A stretch of 64,000 bases of DNA from an uncultured Eubacteriales bacterium. GTDB lineage: Bacteria > Bacillota > Clostridia > Oscillospirales > CAG-272. The position numbers were made by a program, and so were the translations under genes. This document shows, piece after piece, positions 43,184 through 52,493 of the stretch. Under the pieces are notes generated by a model, which worked only from the letters and a program-made list of their open reading frames with translations, was not told the origin of the DNA and ran no database searches. The DNA is taken from the NCBI GenBank assembly GCA_900549725.1, contig URPL01000007.1, positions 7,169 through 71,168 on the forward strand, given 5' to 3'. Each line of letters opens with the position of its first letter. The first letter of the stretch is position 1.

Positions 43184-44599
43184 TTATGCGCCTGCCTGCG
43201 CTTTTTTTACAACTGCGACCCTGGAAAAATCAAAATGCAGATAATAAAGAAGCATTGTCACGGCGCAGCAGAACCACCCCAGCGGATACCCAAGACCGAT
43301 GTGCAAAAGTTCATTGGAGATATAGTGCGACATGGTGAAAAGATAGATCTGCCGAATGCCGATAAAGCAGGTGAGCATGATAATCATCGGGGCGCGGCTG
43401 TTGCCCGCTCCCCGCAGAGAGGCGGCAAAGATCTGATTGACCGAGCAGCACAAATAAAACGGCGTGATGCCGCGCAAAAGGCGCGTCGCCTGTGCAACGA
43501 CGGCTGCATCCCGATTGAACACGGACGCCCAAAACGGAGCAAACAGCATCACGGGCAGAATGATCAAAGCGGTGCAAAACAGCGACATGAAAAAGGCTGT
43601 GCGGGTACCGCGCTTTGCGCGGTCGACATTGCCGCTGCCGAGATTTTGACCCACAAAGGTGGAAACGGAGAGCGCCAGTGACTGCACCGGCAAAAAGATG
43701 AATTGGTCGATCTTTGTATAAGAGGTCCATGCGCCGAGGCAAATTTCCTGTGCGCCGTTTGCGCCGCCGATATAGCTTTGCACAAAAACATTGGAAAGCG
43801 CGGTCAGCGCCATTTGCAGTGCCGAGGGGATGCCGATGCGGATGATTTCCTTTAGCATCTGTGCATCGAAACGGAGCGCCGAGAGCTCTAATTTGACACA
43901 GGAAGTTGTGCGAAAAAGGACAAACAAAACCATTGCGGCGCTGAGCAGCTGCCCGATGACCGTTGCAAGCGCAACGCCCGCAACGCCCATGGAAAAAACG
44001 TTGACAAACAAAAGATCAAGCACGGTATTGGCAGCGGCGCAGACGATCAGAAACAGCAGCGGCCGCACGGAATCCCCGACGGCGCGCAGAATGCCCGCGC
44101 CCATGTTATAAAGCATCAGCCCTCCGACCCCGGAAAAATATATAATCAGATAGGTTTTTGCATGGGGGTAGACTGCGCCGAGCTCTCCCTCGTTTGCAAG
44201 CATCAGCCGCAAAATCCAAGGGGTGAGCAAAACACCGAGCAGCGTGAAAGCCACGATCAGACACAGCGTCATCAGCATGGAGGAATGCACGGCTTTTTTG
44301 ACCCCCGCTGTATCCTTTGCGCCGAAATGCTGCGAAATGACGACGCCCGCGCCGCTTGCAAGACCGGAAAAAAGCCCGATGAGGATATTGATGATCGGTC
44401 CGACGCTTCCGACGGCGGCGTATGCTTCGTTGATGCCTGTTTGCCCGATGACCCAGGTATCCACCATATTGTAAAACTGCTGAAACAGGTTGCCGATGAG
44501 CAGCGGCAGCGCAAAAAGCAGCAGATTTTTGGTGATAGAGCCTTTTGTCATATCAAGATCGCGGTTTTTGCGCAGAAATGAAAGTGCCTTTGTTGCCAT
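43184..44599 (-). CDS. MATE family efflux transporter
   Basis: 471 residues with twelve membrane helices in two homologous halves. The N-terminal LLLFALPLLIGNLFQQFYNMVDTW is characteristic of the NorM/DinF-type multidrug and toxin extrusion superfamily. SGLASGAGVVISQHFGAKD and TFVGQNLGSGNVDRAKRG are the paired conserved segments. It exports drugs or metabolites with Na+ or H+ antiport; the substrate is not predictable. It has its own promoter and is transcribed divergently from trkA. Confidence 0.92.
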   Translation of the reverse strand: MATKALSFLRKNRDLDMTKGSITKNLLLFALPLLIGNLFQQFYNMVDTWVIGQTGINEAYAAVGSVGPIINILIGLFSGLASGAGVVISQHFGAKDTAGVKKAVHSSMLMTLCLIVAFTLLGVLLTPWILRLMLANEGELGAVYPHAKTYLIIYFSGVGGLMLYNMGAGILRAVGDSVRPLLFLIVCAAANTVLDLLFVNVFSMGVAGVALATVIGQLLSAAMVLFVLFRTTSCVKLELSALRFDAQMLKEIIRIGIPSALQMALTALSNVFVQSYIGGANGAQEICLGAWTSYTKIDQFIFLPVQSLALSVSTFVGQNLGSGNVDRAKRGTRTAFFMSLFCTALIILPVMLFAPFWASVFNRDAAVVAQATRLLRGITPFYLCCSVNQIFAASLRGAGNSRAPMIIMLTCFIGIRQIYLFTMSHYISNELLHIGLGYPLGWFCCAVTMLLYYLHFDFSRVAVVKKAQAGA

Positions 44600-44638
44600 G
44601 GCGAAAAGAAAACCGTCCTTTTCCGGAAAATTGCCTTT

Positions 44639-44667
44639 ATTATAGCATAACTCGCTGAAAATGACAA
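44639..44667 (-). promoter_or_regulatory. Promoter of the MATE gene
   Basis: Minus strand: TTGTCA (44667-44662), 17-nt spacer, TATAAT (44644-44639) with TGC before the -10; about 40 nt upstream of the ATG. Confidence 0.82.
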
Positions 44668-44700
44668 GATTTTTCCCGCACGGAAAATAGCGTTTTTCTC

Positions 44701-44729
44701 TTGACCTTTCCCTGCAAAAGTGGTATGCT
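44701..44729 (+). promoter_or_regulatory. Promoter of the trkA-trkH operon
   Basis: TTGACC (44701-44706), 17-nt spacer, TATGCT (44724-44729), extended by TGG before the -10; 65 nt before the trkA GTG. Confidence 0.75.
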
Positions 44730-44794
44730 TTATGCTGGATTGATATAGGGATCGATTTTCTGATATCGACCTAAAACATCAAAGGAGAGCTATT

Positions 44795-46153
44795 GTGAAA
44801 ATCGTGATTGCCGGTATCGGCAAGGTCGGTGCAAGCCTGACAAGGCAGCTATGCGACGAAGGGAACGATCTGACGCTGATCGATTCGGACGCGGCTGTTT
44901 TGGAAGCAACGATGGAGCAGCATGATGTGATGGCAGTCGTGGGGAATTGCGCAACGCGCACGACTTTGGAGCAGGCGGGCATTGAGGATGCGGACCTTTT
45001 GATCGCTTCCAGCGGGGAAGACGAGGTGAACCTTTTGTGCTGCATGGTGGCGCATGCACTGAACCCGAAGCTTCATACCATTGCCCGCATCCGCAATCCG
45101 GAGTATACCGATCAGATCTGGCAGATGCGCGATACCTTTGCGCTTTCCCTGACGGTGAATCCGGAGCGGCGCGCTGCGCAGGAGATCGAGCGGCTTTTGA
45201 AATACCCCGGCTTCCTTAAGCGCGACAGCTTTGCAAAGGGGCGTTCGGAAATTGTGGAGCTGCGCATTGAGCGGGATTCGCTGCTTTGCAATGTGCCGCT
45301 GAAGGATATGGGGCGGCTTACAAAATGCAAAACGCTGGTTTGCGTGGTGTTACGCCACGGAGAAGCCATTGTTCCTTCGGGCGATTTTGTGCTTGCAGAG
45401 GGGGATCGCATTTTTGTTACGGCACCTCTGAATGAATTGACGGCGCTCTTGCGCAGCCTGAAAATCACAACACGCCGCGTGCGCCGCGTGCTTATCTGCG
45501 GCGGAGGCAAGATCGGATATTATCTTGCAGCGCAGCTCAGCCGTGACGGTGTTGCCGTGCAGCTTTTGGAGCGGGATGAGAAAAAATGTGAGCAGCTTGC
45601 TGCGCAGCTTCCGCAGGCGGATGTTGTGTGCGCGGACGCTGCCAATTTGCAGATTTTGGAGAGCGAGGGCATTGCAAACTGCGATGCATTTGTGATGCTG
45701 ACGGGGATGGACGAGCTGAATATCATCCTTTCTCTGTACGGCAAAAATCTCGGTGTGCCGCAGGTGATTGCAAAGCTTTCGCATTTTAACAACAATGCCG
45801 TGCTGAACGGACTTTCGCTCGGCAGCATCGTGTGCCCGGATGAGCTGTGCTGCAGCACGATCGTGCGTTATGTCCGCGCAATGAAAAATCAGGCGGGAGC
45901 TGCGCAATCGGTGCATTTTATTGCCGATCGCCGCGCGGAGGCGGCGGAATTTCGCATTGAAAAAGGAGCACCGCATTGTGAGGAACCCTTAAAGCAGCTC
46001 AGGTTGCGCGACAATCTGCTGATCGCCTCCATTACGCGGCACGGCAAAACGGTGATCCCGGACGGCGAAAGCTACTTTACCGAGGGCGACAGCGTTGTGG
46101 TTGTGACAACGGGAAAAAATGTATTGTATCGCTTTTCCGATATTTTTGCCTGA
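44795..46153 (+). CDS. trkA: Trk potassium uptake regulator TrkA
   Basis: 452 residues. Two tandem RCK (N and C) modules. Each N part is a Rossmann NAD(H)-binding domain: IAGIGKVGASL at the start, then ICGGGKIGYYLAAQL near residue 232. They bind nucleotide ligands to gate the TrkH channel at the cytoplasmic face. GTG start with AAAGGAGAG 5-8 nt upstream. Full-length double-domain TrkA, not the single-domain KtrA type. trkH follows after 19 nt. Confidence 0.94.
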   Translation: MKIVIAGIGKVGASLTRQLCDEGNDLTLIDSDAAVLEATMEQHDVMAVVGNCATRTTLEQAGIEDADLLIASSGEDEVNLLCCMVAHALNPKLHTIARIRNPEYTDQIWQMRDTFALSLTVNPERRAAQEIERLLKYPGFLKRDSFAKGRSEIVELRIERDSLLCNVPLKDMGRLTKCKTLVCVVLRHGEAIVPSGDFVLAEGDRIFVTAPLNELTALLRSLKITTRRVRRVLICGGGKIGYYLAAQLSRDGVAVQLLERDEKKCEQLAAQLPQADVVCADAANLQILESEGIANCDAFVMLTGMDELNIILSLYGKNLGVPQVIAKLSHFNNNAVLNGLSLGSIVCPDELCCSTIVRYVRAMKNQAGAAQSVHFIADRRAEAAEFRIEKGAPHCEEPLKQLRLRDNLLIASITRHGKTVIPDGESYFTEGDSVVVVTTGKNVLYRFSDIFA

Positions 46154-46172
46154 GGTATAAGGAGCGTTTTAC

Positions 46173-47621
46173 ATGAATTATCGCATTATTTTCCGCTTGC
46201 TCGGGCAGATTTTGCTGGTGGAGGCAGTTTTTTTGCTCCCCTCTGCCGGTCTTTGCTTTTTCGATGGACAGGGGAACAGCGCCGCTGCCTTTTTGCTCAG
46301 CGCGCTTGCCTGCGCCGTGTGCGGCTCTGTTTTCTTTCTCATCGGCAGAAAAGCCAACCGTACCTTTTTTGCAAGAGAGGGGTTTGTCTGTGTCGGGCTT
46401 TCGTGGATCGTGATGAGCCTGTTCGGTGCGCTGCCGTTTTTCCTTTCCGGGGAGATTCCCTCCTATCTTGATGCCCTGTTTGAAATCGTTTCCGGGTTCA
46501 CCACAACCGGTTCCTCAATTTTGCCGAATGTGGAGGCGCTTTCGCGCGGGGTGCTTTTGTGGCGCTCATTCAGCCATTGGCTGGGCGGCATGGGCGTGCT
46601 TGTGTTTCTTTTGGCAATCGCGCCCGGCGAAAAAGGCGGCTTTTCGCTGCATCTTTTGCGTGCGGAGAGCCCGGGGCCGAATGTCGGCAAGCTGGTGCCG
46701 AAAATGAAGCGCACGGCGCTGATTCTCTATTTGCTTTATATCGTTTTAACCGTCTGCAACCTGATATTTCTTCTGTGCGGCGGCATGCCGTGGTTTGATG
46801 CGCTTTGCACCGCGTTCGGCACGGCAGGTACAGGGGGCTTCGGCATCTGCGCGGACAGCATGGCATCCTACAGCCCGTATCTGCAAACGGTGACCACAGT
46901 ATTTATGTTCCTGTTCGGCGTGAATTTCACGCTGTATTATTGGGCGGTGCTGCGGCAATTCCGCAGCATTGCAAAAAACGAGGAAATTCGCCTGTATCTC
47001 GGGCTTGCCGTGCTTTCCACGGCTGTGATTGCATGGAATATTGCGCCGCAGCTCGGCAGCGTGCGCTCAGCGATTCATCATGCTGCTTTTCAGGTTTCCA
47101 GCGTGATGACGACAACGGGTTTTTCCACGGCTGATTTCAATGCATGGCCCAATCTCTCCAAGACGATTCTGTTGCTTTTGATGATTATCGGTGCATGTGC
47201 GGGCAGCACCGGCGGCGGGCTCAAATGCGCCCGTGTGGTGCTTCTTTGGAAGAACTTCAAGCGCAATATCCGCAAAATTCTGCACCCGCAGAGCGTGAAG
47301 CTGGTACGCGCGGACGGCGTTGTTGTGAACGAAGAGGTCATGAAGGCGACAAATCTTTACCTTGTGACCTATACCGGGATTTTGCTTTTCAGCTGGCTCG
47401 TCATTTCCTTCGACGGCTTTGATATCGAAACAAATCTTTCTGCGGTGTTCTCCTGCTTCAACAACATCGGGCCGGGGCTCGGTGTTGTAGGGCCGATGGG
47501 CAATTTTGCGGCCTTCGGTGTGTTATCCAAGCTTGTTTTGATTTTTGATATGCTTGCGGGGCGGCTTGAGCTGTTCCCGATTTTGGTGCTGCTTGCCCCC
47601 TCCACCTGGCGGCGCAGATAA
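46173..47621 (+). CDS. trkH: Potassium uptake protein TrkH
   Basis: 482 residues, integral membrane. It has four repeated pore loops of the SKT superfamily with selectivity-filter glycines: TTTGSSI, GTAGTGGFG, TTTGFST and NNIGPGLG. GGMGVLVF and GSTGGGLKCAR surround the second and third filters. It imports K+ (with H+ or Na+), gated by TrkA just upstream. AAGGAG ribosome site. The next gene, ruvX, begins 19 nt later, so the transcript probably continues. Confidence 0.95.
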   Translation: MNYRIIFRLLGQILLVEAVFLLPSAGLCFFDGQGNSAAAFLLSALACAVCGSVFFLIGRKANRTFFAREGFVCVGLSWIVMSLFGALPFFLSGEIPSYLDALFEIVSGFTTTGSSILPNVEALSRGVLLWRSFSHWLGGMGVLVFLLAIAPGEKGGFSLHLLRAESPGPNVGKLVPKMKRTALILYLLYIVLTVCNLIFLLCGGMPWFDALCTAFGTAGTGGFGICADSMASYSPYLQTVTTVFMFLFGVNFTLYYWAVLRQFRSIAKNEEIRLYLGLAVLSTAVIAWNIAPQLGSVRSAIHHAAFQVSSVMTTTGFSTADFNAWPNLSKTILLLLMIIGACAGSTGGGLKCARVVLLWKNFKRNIRKILHPQSVKLVRADGVVVNEEVMKATNLYLVTYTGILLFSWLVISFDGFDIETNLSAVFSCFNNIGPGLGVVGPMGNFAAFGVLSKLVLIFDMLAGRLELFPILVLLAPSTWRRR

Positions 47622-47640
47622 AATGCAAAAGGAGAAAACC

Positions 47641-48093
47641 ATGGAGAGCGGACGAATTTTGGGTGTGGATCTTGGAGATGCGAGAACAGGGCTTGCCCTG
47701 TCCGATCCATCCGGTTTTTTGGCAGGCGGAATCGGCATGATTCAAAGCGGCTGGATGGAAGGGGTTGCAAAAGAGGTGGCAAAAACGGCGCAGGAGCGGG
47801 GCGCGGTGAGGATTGTTGTCGGCATGCCGGTCAATATGAACGGAACCCGGGGGCCACGCTGCGAAAAGGTGCAGGCGTTTTGCGCGCTGTTGCGCGGCAT
47901 GACGGAAATCCCCGTGGAGCTGTTTGATGAGCGGCTCTCCACCTGCGAGGCACACCGCTTTTTAAGCGAAACGGGGACACGCGGAAAAAAGCGCCGCGGC
48001 GTCGTCGACACGCTTTCTGCTCAGATCATTTTGCAGGATTATCTGGATCGGCAGAAAAAAGAGAGAAAAAAAGAAACGGAGGAAAAGGCGTGA
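47641..48093 (+). CDS. ruvX: YqgF/RuvX-family Holliday junction resolvase-like nuclease
   Basis: 150 residues. RNase H-like fold with acidic active-site residues in GVDLGDARTG, DERLST and VVDTLSAQIILQDYL. In bacteria the family acts in pre-16S rRNA processing and possibly recombination. The start at 47641 has AAAGGAG 8 nt upstream; an earlier ATG at 47623 overlaps that site. The stop overlaps the next gene as GTGA. The Lys/Glu-rich tail is longer than usual. Confidence 0.93.
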   Translation: MESGRILGVDLGDARTGLALSDPSGFLAGGIGMIQSGWMEGVAKEVAKTAQERGAVRIVVGMPVNMNGTRGPRCEKVQAFCALLRGMTEIPVELFDERLSTCEAHRFLSETGTRGKKRRGVVDTLSAQIILQDYLDRQKKERKKETEEKA

Positions 48094-48938
48094 ATACGGC
48101 ACGAAAACCCGTTGCAAGGCAGGGAAGCGACCCGCTCTTTGAGACACGACATATGCGGCAGATCACGGTTTTGTCGCTCATTGTCATGCTGCTGCTCGGC
48201 GCTTTGATTTCCGTCGGCCTCGGCGCTCTGACCGCGCACTTTGCAAGCGATGTTGTTCACAAAACCCTGTATGCCGTTTTGAAAACAGTGTGCGGGATTG
48301 CGGAGCCGCTGCTCCAATTTTTCGCCTTCGGCATTTTGGGATATTCCGTGATGCGCTGGGGCTTTTCCAAAAGCAGCCGCATCTTTTTACTCGTGCTTTG
48401 CTGCGTTTTTGTGCAGCAGCTCGGCTCGTTTGTCTCTCTTTGCGTTTATTACACGCCGAAGATTGCGTTTGAATCGATTTTGCCGAGCCAGTCTCTTGTG
48501 CTGCTGCTCAATCTTTGTATTGTTCTTTTGGAGGTTGGGGTGCAGGCGGCATTTTGTGCGATCTACCGTGCAAAACATACCGATAAGGCCGTGATGTCCG
48601 TCGGTATCACAAAGAAAAATGCGTTTTCCCGCAAAAATCCGCTCTCCCGCGTTTATTTCGTGATGAATCTGTTGGCTGTTTTGTTCAGCTTGATTCCCGC
48701 GGTCCTGCAGGCGATTTCGGATTATCGGGAGCTCGGCTTTTTCCAGAATCTCAGTGAGTTTTTTACATTTATCATGCCGTTTTTATGGATTGTGCTGTTC
48801 TTCTTCCTCGGCTATGTCTTTTTGTGCCTGGGCGGCTATACGGCAACGCGCTGCTTGACGGCGCTGCGCAGGCGGCAAACCGCATCGGGCGCAGCCCCCG
48901 GAGAAAAACAGACGCCGGGAGCGGAAAGCGGAAAGTGA
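48090..48938 (+). CDS. Multi-pass membrane protein of unknown function
   Basis: 282 residues with about six membrane helices (for example ITVLSLIVMLLLGALISVGLG and FIMPFLWIVLFFFLGYVFLCLGGY), a basic N-terminus and a basic, Gly/Pro-rich C-terminal tail. No recognised family. GTG start, GGAGG ribosome site, overlapping the ruvX stop by 4 nt, so it is translated together with ruvX. It is followed by the broken GNAT gene. Confidence 0.75.
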   Translation: MNTARKPVARQGSDPLFETRHMRQITVLSLIVMLLLGALISVGLGALTAHFASDVVHKTLYAVLKTVCGIAEPLLQFFAFGILGYSVMRWGFSKSSRIFLLVLCCVFVQQLGSFVSLCVYYTPKIAFESILPSQSLVLLLNLCIVLLEVGVQAAFCAIYRAKHTDKAVMSVGITKKNAFSRKNPLSRVYFVMNLLAVLFSLIPAVLQAISDYRELGFFQNLSEFFTFIMPFLWIVLFFFLGYVFLCLGGYTATRCLTALRRRQTASGAAPGEKQTPGAESGK

Positions 48939-48948
48939 GCAACGGCAT

Positions 48949-49449
48949 ATGGAGTTGAAAGCGGTGCGGCTTTGCCAGGCGCGGGAGGAAGATATTTCCG
49001 CCTGCCTTGCAATTTATAATACCTCTATTCAAAATACAACGATCACCTTTGAAGAGGAACCGCTCTTGATGCCGGCTTTTACGGCGCGCGTGCGCAGAAT
49101 TACGGAGCAATAACCGTTTTTCCTTGCCAAAAGCGGTGAAAAGGTGCGCGGCTATGCCTATCTTGACCGCTACAATGAGTGCAGCGCCTATTGCTGCACG
49201 GCGGATCTCTACGTTTACCTCGCGCAGGATGCCCGCGGGCACGGAATCGGTGCGCTCCTTTATAAAGCGATTGAAGAAGCGGGGCGGGCAATGGGGCTGC
49301 ACAGCATAGTTTCCATTGTTACGGGAGAGAACACGGGCAGCGTGCACTTTCATGAGAAAATGGGATTTTGCCGCGTCGGAAAAATCGCGGAGGAGGGCCC
49401 AAGATTCGGGTGCCGCCCGGATATGTTTTTCTATCAGAAGCTGCTGTGA
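48949..49449 (+). pseudogene. GNAT N-acetyltransferase interrupted by an in-frame stop
   Basis: One continuous frame from ATG 48949 to the stop at 49449 encodes a full-length phosphinothricin-acetyltransferase-like GNAT protein, except for a TAA at 49111-49113 (codon 55). Before the stop: AREEDISACLAIYNTSIQNTTITFEEEP. After it: PFFLAKSGEKVRGYAYL, the acetyl-CoA loop QDARGHGIGALLYKAI and HEKMGFCRVG. A Tyr is normally expected near this position, so a single base change (TAT/TAC to TAA) explains it. An internal GTG at 49144 could give only a truncated domain. Weak ribosome site. A sequencing error remains possible. Confidence 0.8.
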
Positions 49450-49507
49450 GATCATGCGCGGCGATATATCCGCTTTGACCGTCGGCGTTTGCAAAGTCAT
49501 TGTGCAT

Positions 49508-49557
49508 AAAAAGAGAGAACCGCATTTGCCTTGGGCAGATACGGTTCTCTTTTTTCG
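49508..49557. terminator. Bidirectional intrinsic terminator
   Basis: An A-rich then gagaaccg arm pairs with cggttctc followed by tttttt. An inner tgcc/ggca pair extends the hairpin. It ends both the trk-ruvX-GNAT transcript and the convergent nucleoside operon. Confidence 0.85.
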
Positions 49558-49563
49558 GAATAG

Positions 49564-50181
49564 TTACGCGCGGATGTGGTCCTCAATGCGCGTAAAAATC
49601 ATTTCAAGCGCCACCAGGTTTTTTCCGCCCTCCGGAATGATCAGATCGGCATTTTTACGGCTGGGCTGCACGTATTGCTCATGCATGGGCTTGACGGTTT
49701 CAAGATACTGATTGATCACGCTGTCCAGCGAACGCCCGCGGTCGCGCACGTCGCGGCGGATGCGCCGCAAAATGCGGACATCGGCATCCGTATCTACAAA
49801 AAGCTTGATATCCATGTGCGAGCAAAGCGCCTCATCTGCAAAAATCAGAATACCTTCCACAATGATGACCTGCGTCGGCTCAATATGCTCCGTTTTTTCG
49901 GAGCGATTGTGCACGGTGTAGTCATAAACGGGGCAATCAATCGGAATCCCGGCGCGCAAAAGCTTGAGATGCTCGATCAAAAGCTCGGTTTCAAAAGCCT
50001 CGGGGCAATCATAGTTGAGCGCTGCCCGCTGCTCATAGTCAAGATCGGGATGGGCACGGTAATAGTTATCATGGCGGATCACCGTCACATCCTCGCCGAA
50101 ATGCCGCACGATTTGCTTTGTCAGGGTAGTTTTTCCGCTGCCGGTGCCCCCGGCAATGCCGATCAGAATAGGGGGATTCAT
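49564..50181 (-). CDS. udk: Uridine kinase
   Basis: 205 residues. Phosphorylates uridine and cytidine to UMP and CMP. P-loop GGTGSGKTT at 11-19, substrate motif VIRHDNYYR, PVYDYTVHNR, and VIIVEGILIF (Walker B-like). The start at 50181 has AAAGGAAA upstream; the upstream extension belongs to the end of the pyrimidine phosphorylase gene. Last gene of the nucleoside transporter/salvage operon, 29 nt after pdp. Confidence 0.93.
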   Translation of the reverse strand: MNPPILIGIAGGTGSGKTTLTKQIVRHFGEDVTVIRHDNYYRAHPDLDYEQRAALNYDCPEAFETELLIEHLKLLRAGIPIDCPVYDYTVHNRSEKTEHIEPTQVIIVEGILIFADEALCSHMDIKLFVDTDADVRILRRIRRDVRDRGRSLDSVINQYLETVKPMHEQYVQPSRKNADLIIPEGGKNLVALEMIFTRIEDHIRA

Positions 50182-50210
50182 GTTTTTTTCCTTTCTTGTC
50201 TGCCGCTTGG

Positions 50211-51518
50211 TTATTCTGCATGAATGGTTTTGAAAATCAGGGGAATCGGCTCCGGCGCTTCCTCCGAGAAACGGAGCGCACCGCAAAATTCCGCGGCAGC
50301 GTCGTCAAATAATGCGGGATCGTTGGCATACAGCGTGGCAATCACATCGCCGCTGCGGAGGCAGTCGCCCGTTTTGGCATGCAGCAAAATGCCGGCACCC
50401 GGGTCGATACGGTCTTCCTTTTTTGCTCTGCCCGCACCGAGCAGCACGGAGGAAATTCCGATTTGCTCGGTATTCATATGGCAAAGATAGCCGTCCCGAT
50501 CACTCAGAATGTCAAAATGATGGGTTGCCTGCGGCAGGAGCGCGGGGTTTTCCACGGCTTTGCGGTCGCCGCCCTGTGCCTCGATCCATTCGCAGAATTT
50601 TGCAAATGCTTTGCCGCTGTCGATTGCGTCCCTCACAGCTGCCTCTGCTGCCTCGCGCGGCAGCTGCAGGCAGAGCATCGTCATTTCCGTCGCAAGGTCG
50701 CAGCACAGCGTGCGCAGATCCTGCGGGCCTTCTCCGCGCAAAACGGAAATCGCTTCTTTGACCTCAAGCGCGTTCCCGATCGCATTGCCCAGCGGCAGAT
50801 CCATATCGGTGATGACGGCGGTCATACGGCGCCCGTTCAGCGTGCCGATGCGCACCATTTCTTTTGCAAGGGTTTCCGCCTGCTGCGGCGTTTTACAAAA
50901 CGAGCCGCTGCCGCATTTGACATCCAGGACAATGGAGTGCGCGCCCGCCGCCAGCTTTTTCGACATGATGCTGGAGACGATGAGGGGAATGGAATTGACT
51001 GTCGCCGTAACATCCCGCAGGGCATACAGCTTTTTATCCGCCGGGGCAAGATTTGCCGTTTGCCCGACCACCGCGACGCCGATGCGCTCCACCTGACTCA
51101 GAAAAGCCTCTTCCGAAAGCGCGGTTTTGTAGCCGGGGATGGATTCCAGCTTATCCACCGTGCCGCCGGTATGACCCAGGCCGCGCCCAGAGACCTTTGC
51201 AACCTTGCCGCCCAGCGAGGCGACAATGGGGGCTAAAATCAGCGTTGTTTTGTCGCCGACACCGCCCGTTGAGTGTTTATCCACGGAGAATGTTCCGAAT
51301 CGCTCCAGGTTGATGCGGTCGCCCGAGTCTGCCATGGCATCGGTCAGAACCGCCGTTTCCTCTGCGCTCATGCCGCGGAAGAAAACTGCCATGGCAAATG
51401 CAGCCATTTGATAATCCGGGACGGTTCCTGCGGTATATTCTTTGATCAGCGTGCGGAGCTCTTCCTCCGTCAGCGCTTCGCCGTCCCGCTTTTTTGCAAT
51501 CAAATCATACATACGCAT
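50211..51518 (-). CDS. pdp: Pyrimidine-nucleoside phosphorylase
   Basis: 435 residues. Cleaves uridine, thymidine and deoxyuridine with phosphate, giving the base and (deoxy)ribose-1-phosphate. The phosphate-binding signature DKHSTGGVGDKTTL is followed by SGRGLGHTGGTVDKLE and the substrate-site segment SSIMSKKLAAGA. The C-terminal PYNP domain (AGILLHAKTGDCLRSGDVIATLY) is complete. Located directly after the two permease genes, fitting catabolism of imported nucleosides. Gaps to neighbours are about 30 nt. Confidence 0.94.
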   Translation of the reverse strand: MRMYDLIAKKRDGEALTEEELRTLIKEYTAGTVPDYQMAAFAMAVFFRGMSAEETAVLTDAMADSGDRINLERFGTFSVDKHSTGGVGDKTTLILAPIVASLGGKVAKVSGRGLGHTGGTVDKLESIPGYKTALSEEAFLSQVERIGVAVVGQTANLAPADKKLYALRDVTATVNSIPLIVSSIMSKKLAAGAHSIVLDVKCGSGSFCKTPQQAETLAKEMVRIGTLNGRRMTAVITDMDLPLGNAIGNALEVKEAISVLRGEGPQDLRTLCCDLATEMTMLCLQLPREAAEAAVRDAIDSGKAFAKFCEWIEAQGGDRKAVENPALLPQATHHFDILSDRDGYLCHMNTEQIGISSVLLGAGRAKKEDRIDPGAGILLHAKTGDCLRSGDVIATLYANDPALFDDAAAEFCGALRFSEEAPEPIPLIFKTIHAE

Positions 51519-51548
51519 GATGCGTTTCCTCCTTTTCCTAAAAAACGA

Positions 51549-52493
51549 TCAGCGTTGTCCTTTGTCGTAAGGAATGCCCTCTGCTTTCGGCGCGCGCGAT
51601 TTCTTGGAGGCAAAGGCGAGCACGAGCAGGGAAATTACATACGGCATCATGTTGTAAACGGCGCTGCCGATGTTGAGATCTGCCAAAAACGAAATGCCGG
51701 AATAGGTGTTGGAAAGCGCGCGGCACAGCCCGAAGAGCAGCGCTGCAAGAGCAATGCGCACGGGCTTCCACTGCCCGAAGATCATCACGGCGAGGGAAAG
51801 GAAGCCAAAGCCCATAACGCCGCCTTCGAATTTCCATTCGCTGACCCCGGCGACAATATAGGTGATGCCGCCGAGCCCGCCGAGCGCGCCGGAAATCAGA
51901 ACGCCCGCATAGCGCATTTTATGCACATTGATGCCGACGCTGTCGGCAGCCTGCGGATGTTCGCCGCATGCCATCAGGCGCAGACCGAAGCGGGTCTTAT
52001 ACAGCGTGATATATGCGGCGATCAAAACAACAAGCGTCAAAACGCAGAACCAGTTGCTCTCAAAAGAGCCGATTTTAAAGACGAGATGCTGCTTTGGCTC
52101 AATATAGCGAACCACGGCGCTGCCGGAGTTTCCGCCGGCATTGATTGCCTTGATAATAACGACCGCAGCGGCGGTTGCCAGCATATTCAGCGCGGTGCCG
52201 ATGATGGTTTGGTCGGCGCGGAAGCGGATGCATGCAACGCCGAGAAACAGGGAATAGAACATTCCAAGGGCAACGGAGGCGACAACGGCAAGCACAAAGT
52301 ATAAAAAGCCGGGAGCGCTCGGCGCCGCCTCATACAGAAACCGCATTGCCAAAGAGCCGCCCATTGCACCAACGACCATGATGCCCTCAAGCCCGAGGTT
52401 GATTACGCCGGAGCGCTCGGAAAAGCACCCGCCAAGGGCGACAAGAATCAAAACGGAGGCATACAGCAGGGTATATTGCAGCAATAATGTCAT
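51549..52493 (-). CDS. Nucleoside ABC transporter permease (NupQ/BmpC-like)
   Basis: 314 residues with about nine membrane helices. LGGCFSERSGVINLGLEGIMVVGA at the N-terminus is the signature of the second permease in BMP-type nucleoside importers, with GINVHKMRYAGVLISGALGGLGG as the coupling-helix region. Its ATG overlaps the stop of the preceding permease (ATGA), showing co-translation and heterodimer assembly. Confidence 0.92.
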   Translation of the reverse strand: MTLLLQYTLLYASVLILVALGGCFSERSGVINLGLEGIMVVGAMGGSLAMRFLYEAAPSAPGFLYFVLAVVASVALGMFYSLFLGVACIRFRADQTIIGTALNMLATAAAVVIIKAINAGGNSGSAVVRYIEPKQHLVFKIGSFESNWFCVLTLVVLIAAYITLYKTRFGLRLMACGEHPQAADSVGINVHKMRYAGVLISGALGGLGGITYIVAGVSEWKFEGGVMGFGFLSLAVMIFGQWKPVRIALAALLFGLCRALSNTYSGISFLADLNIGSAVYNMMPYVISLLVLAFASKKSRAPKAEGIPYDKGQR

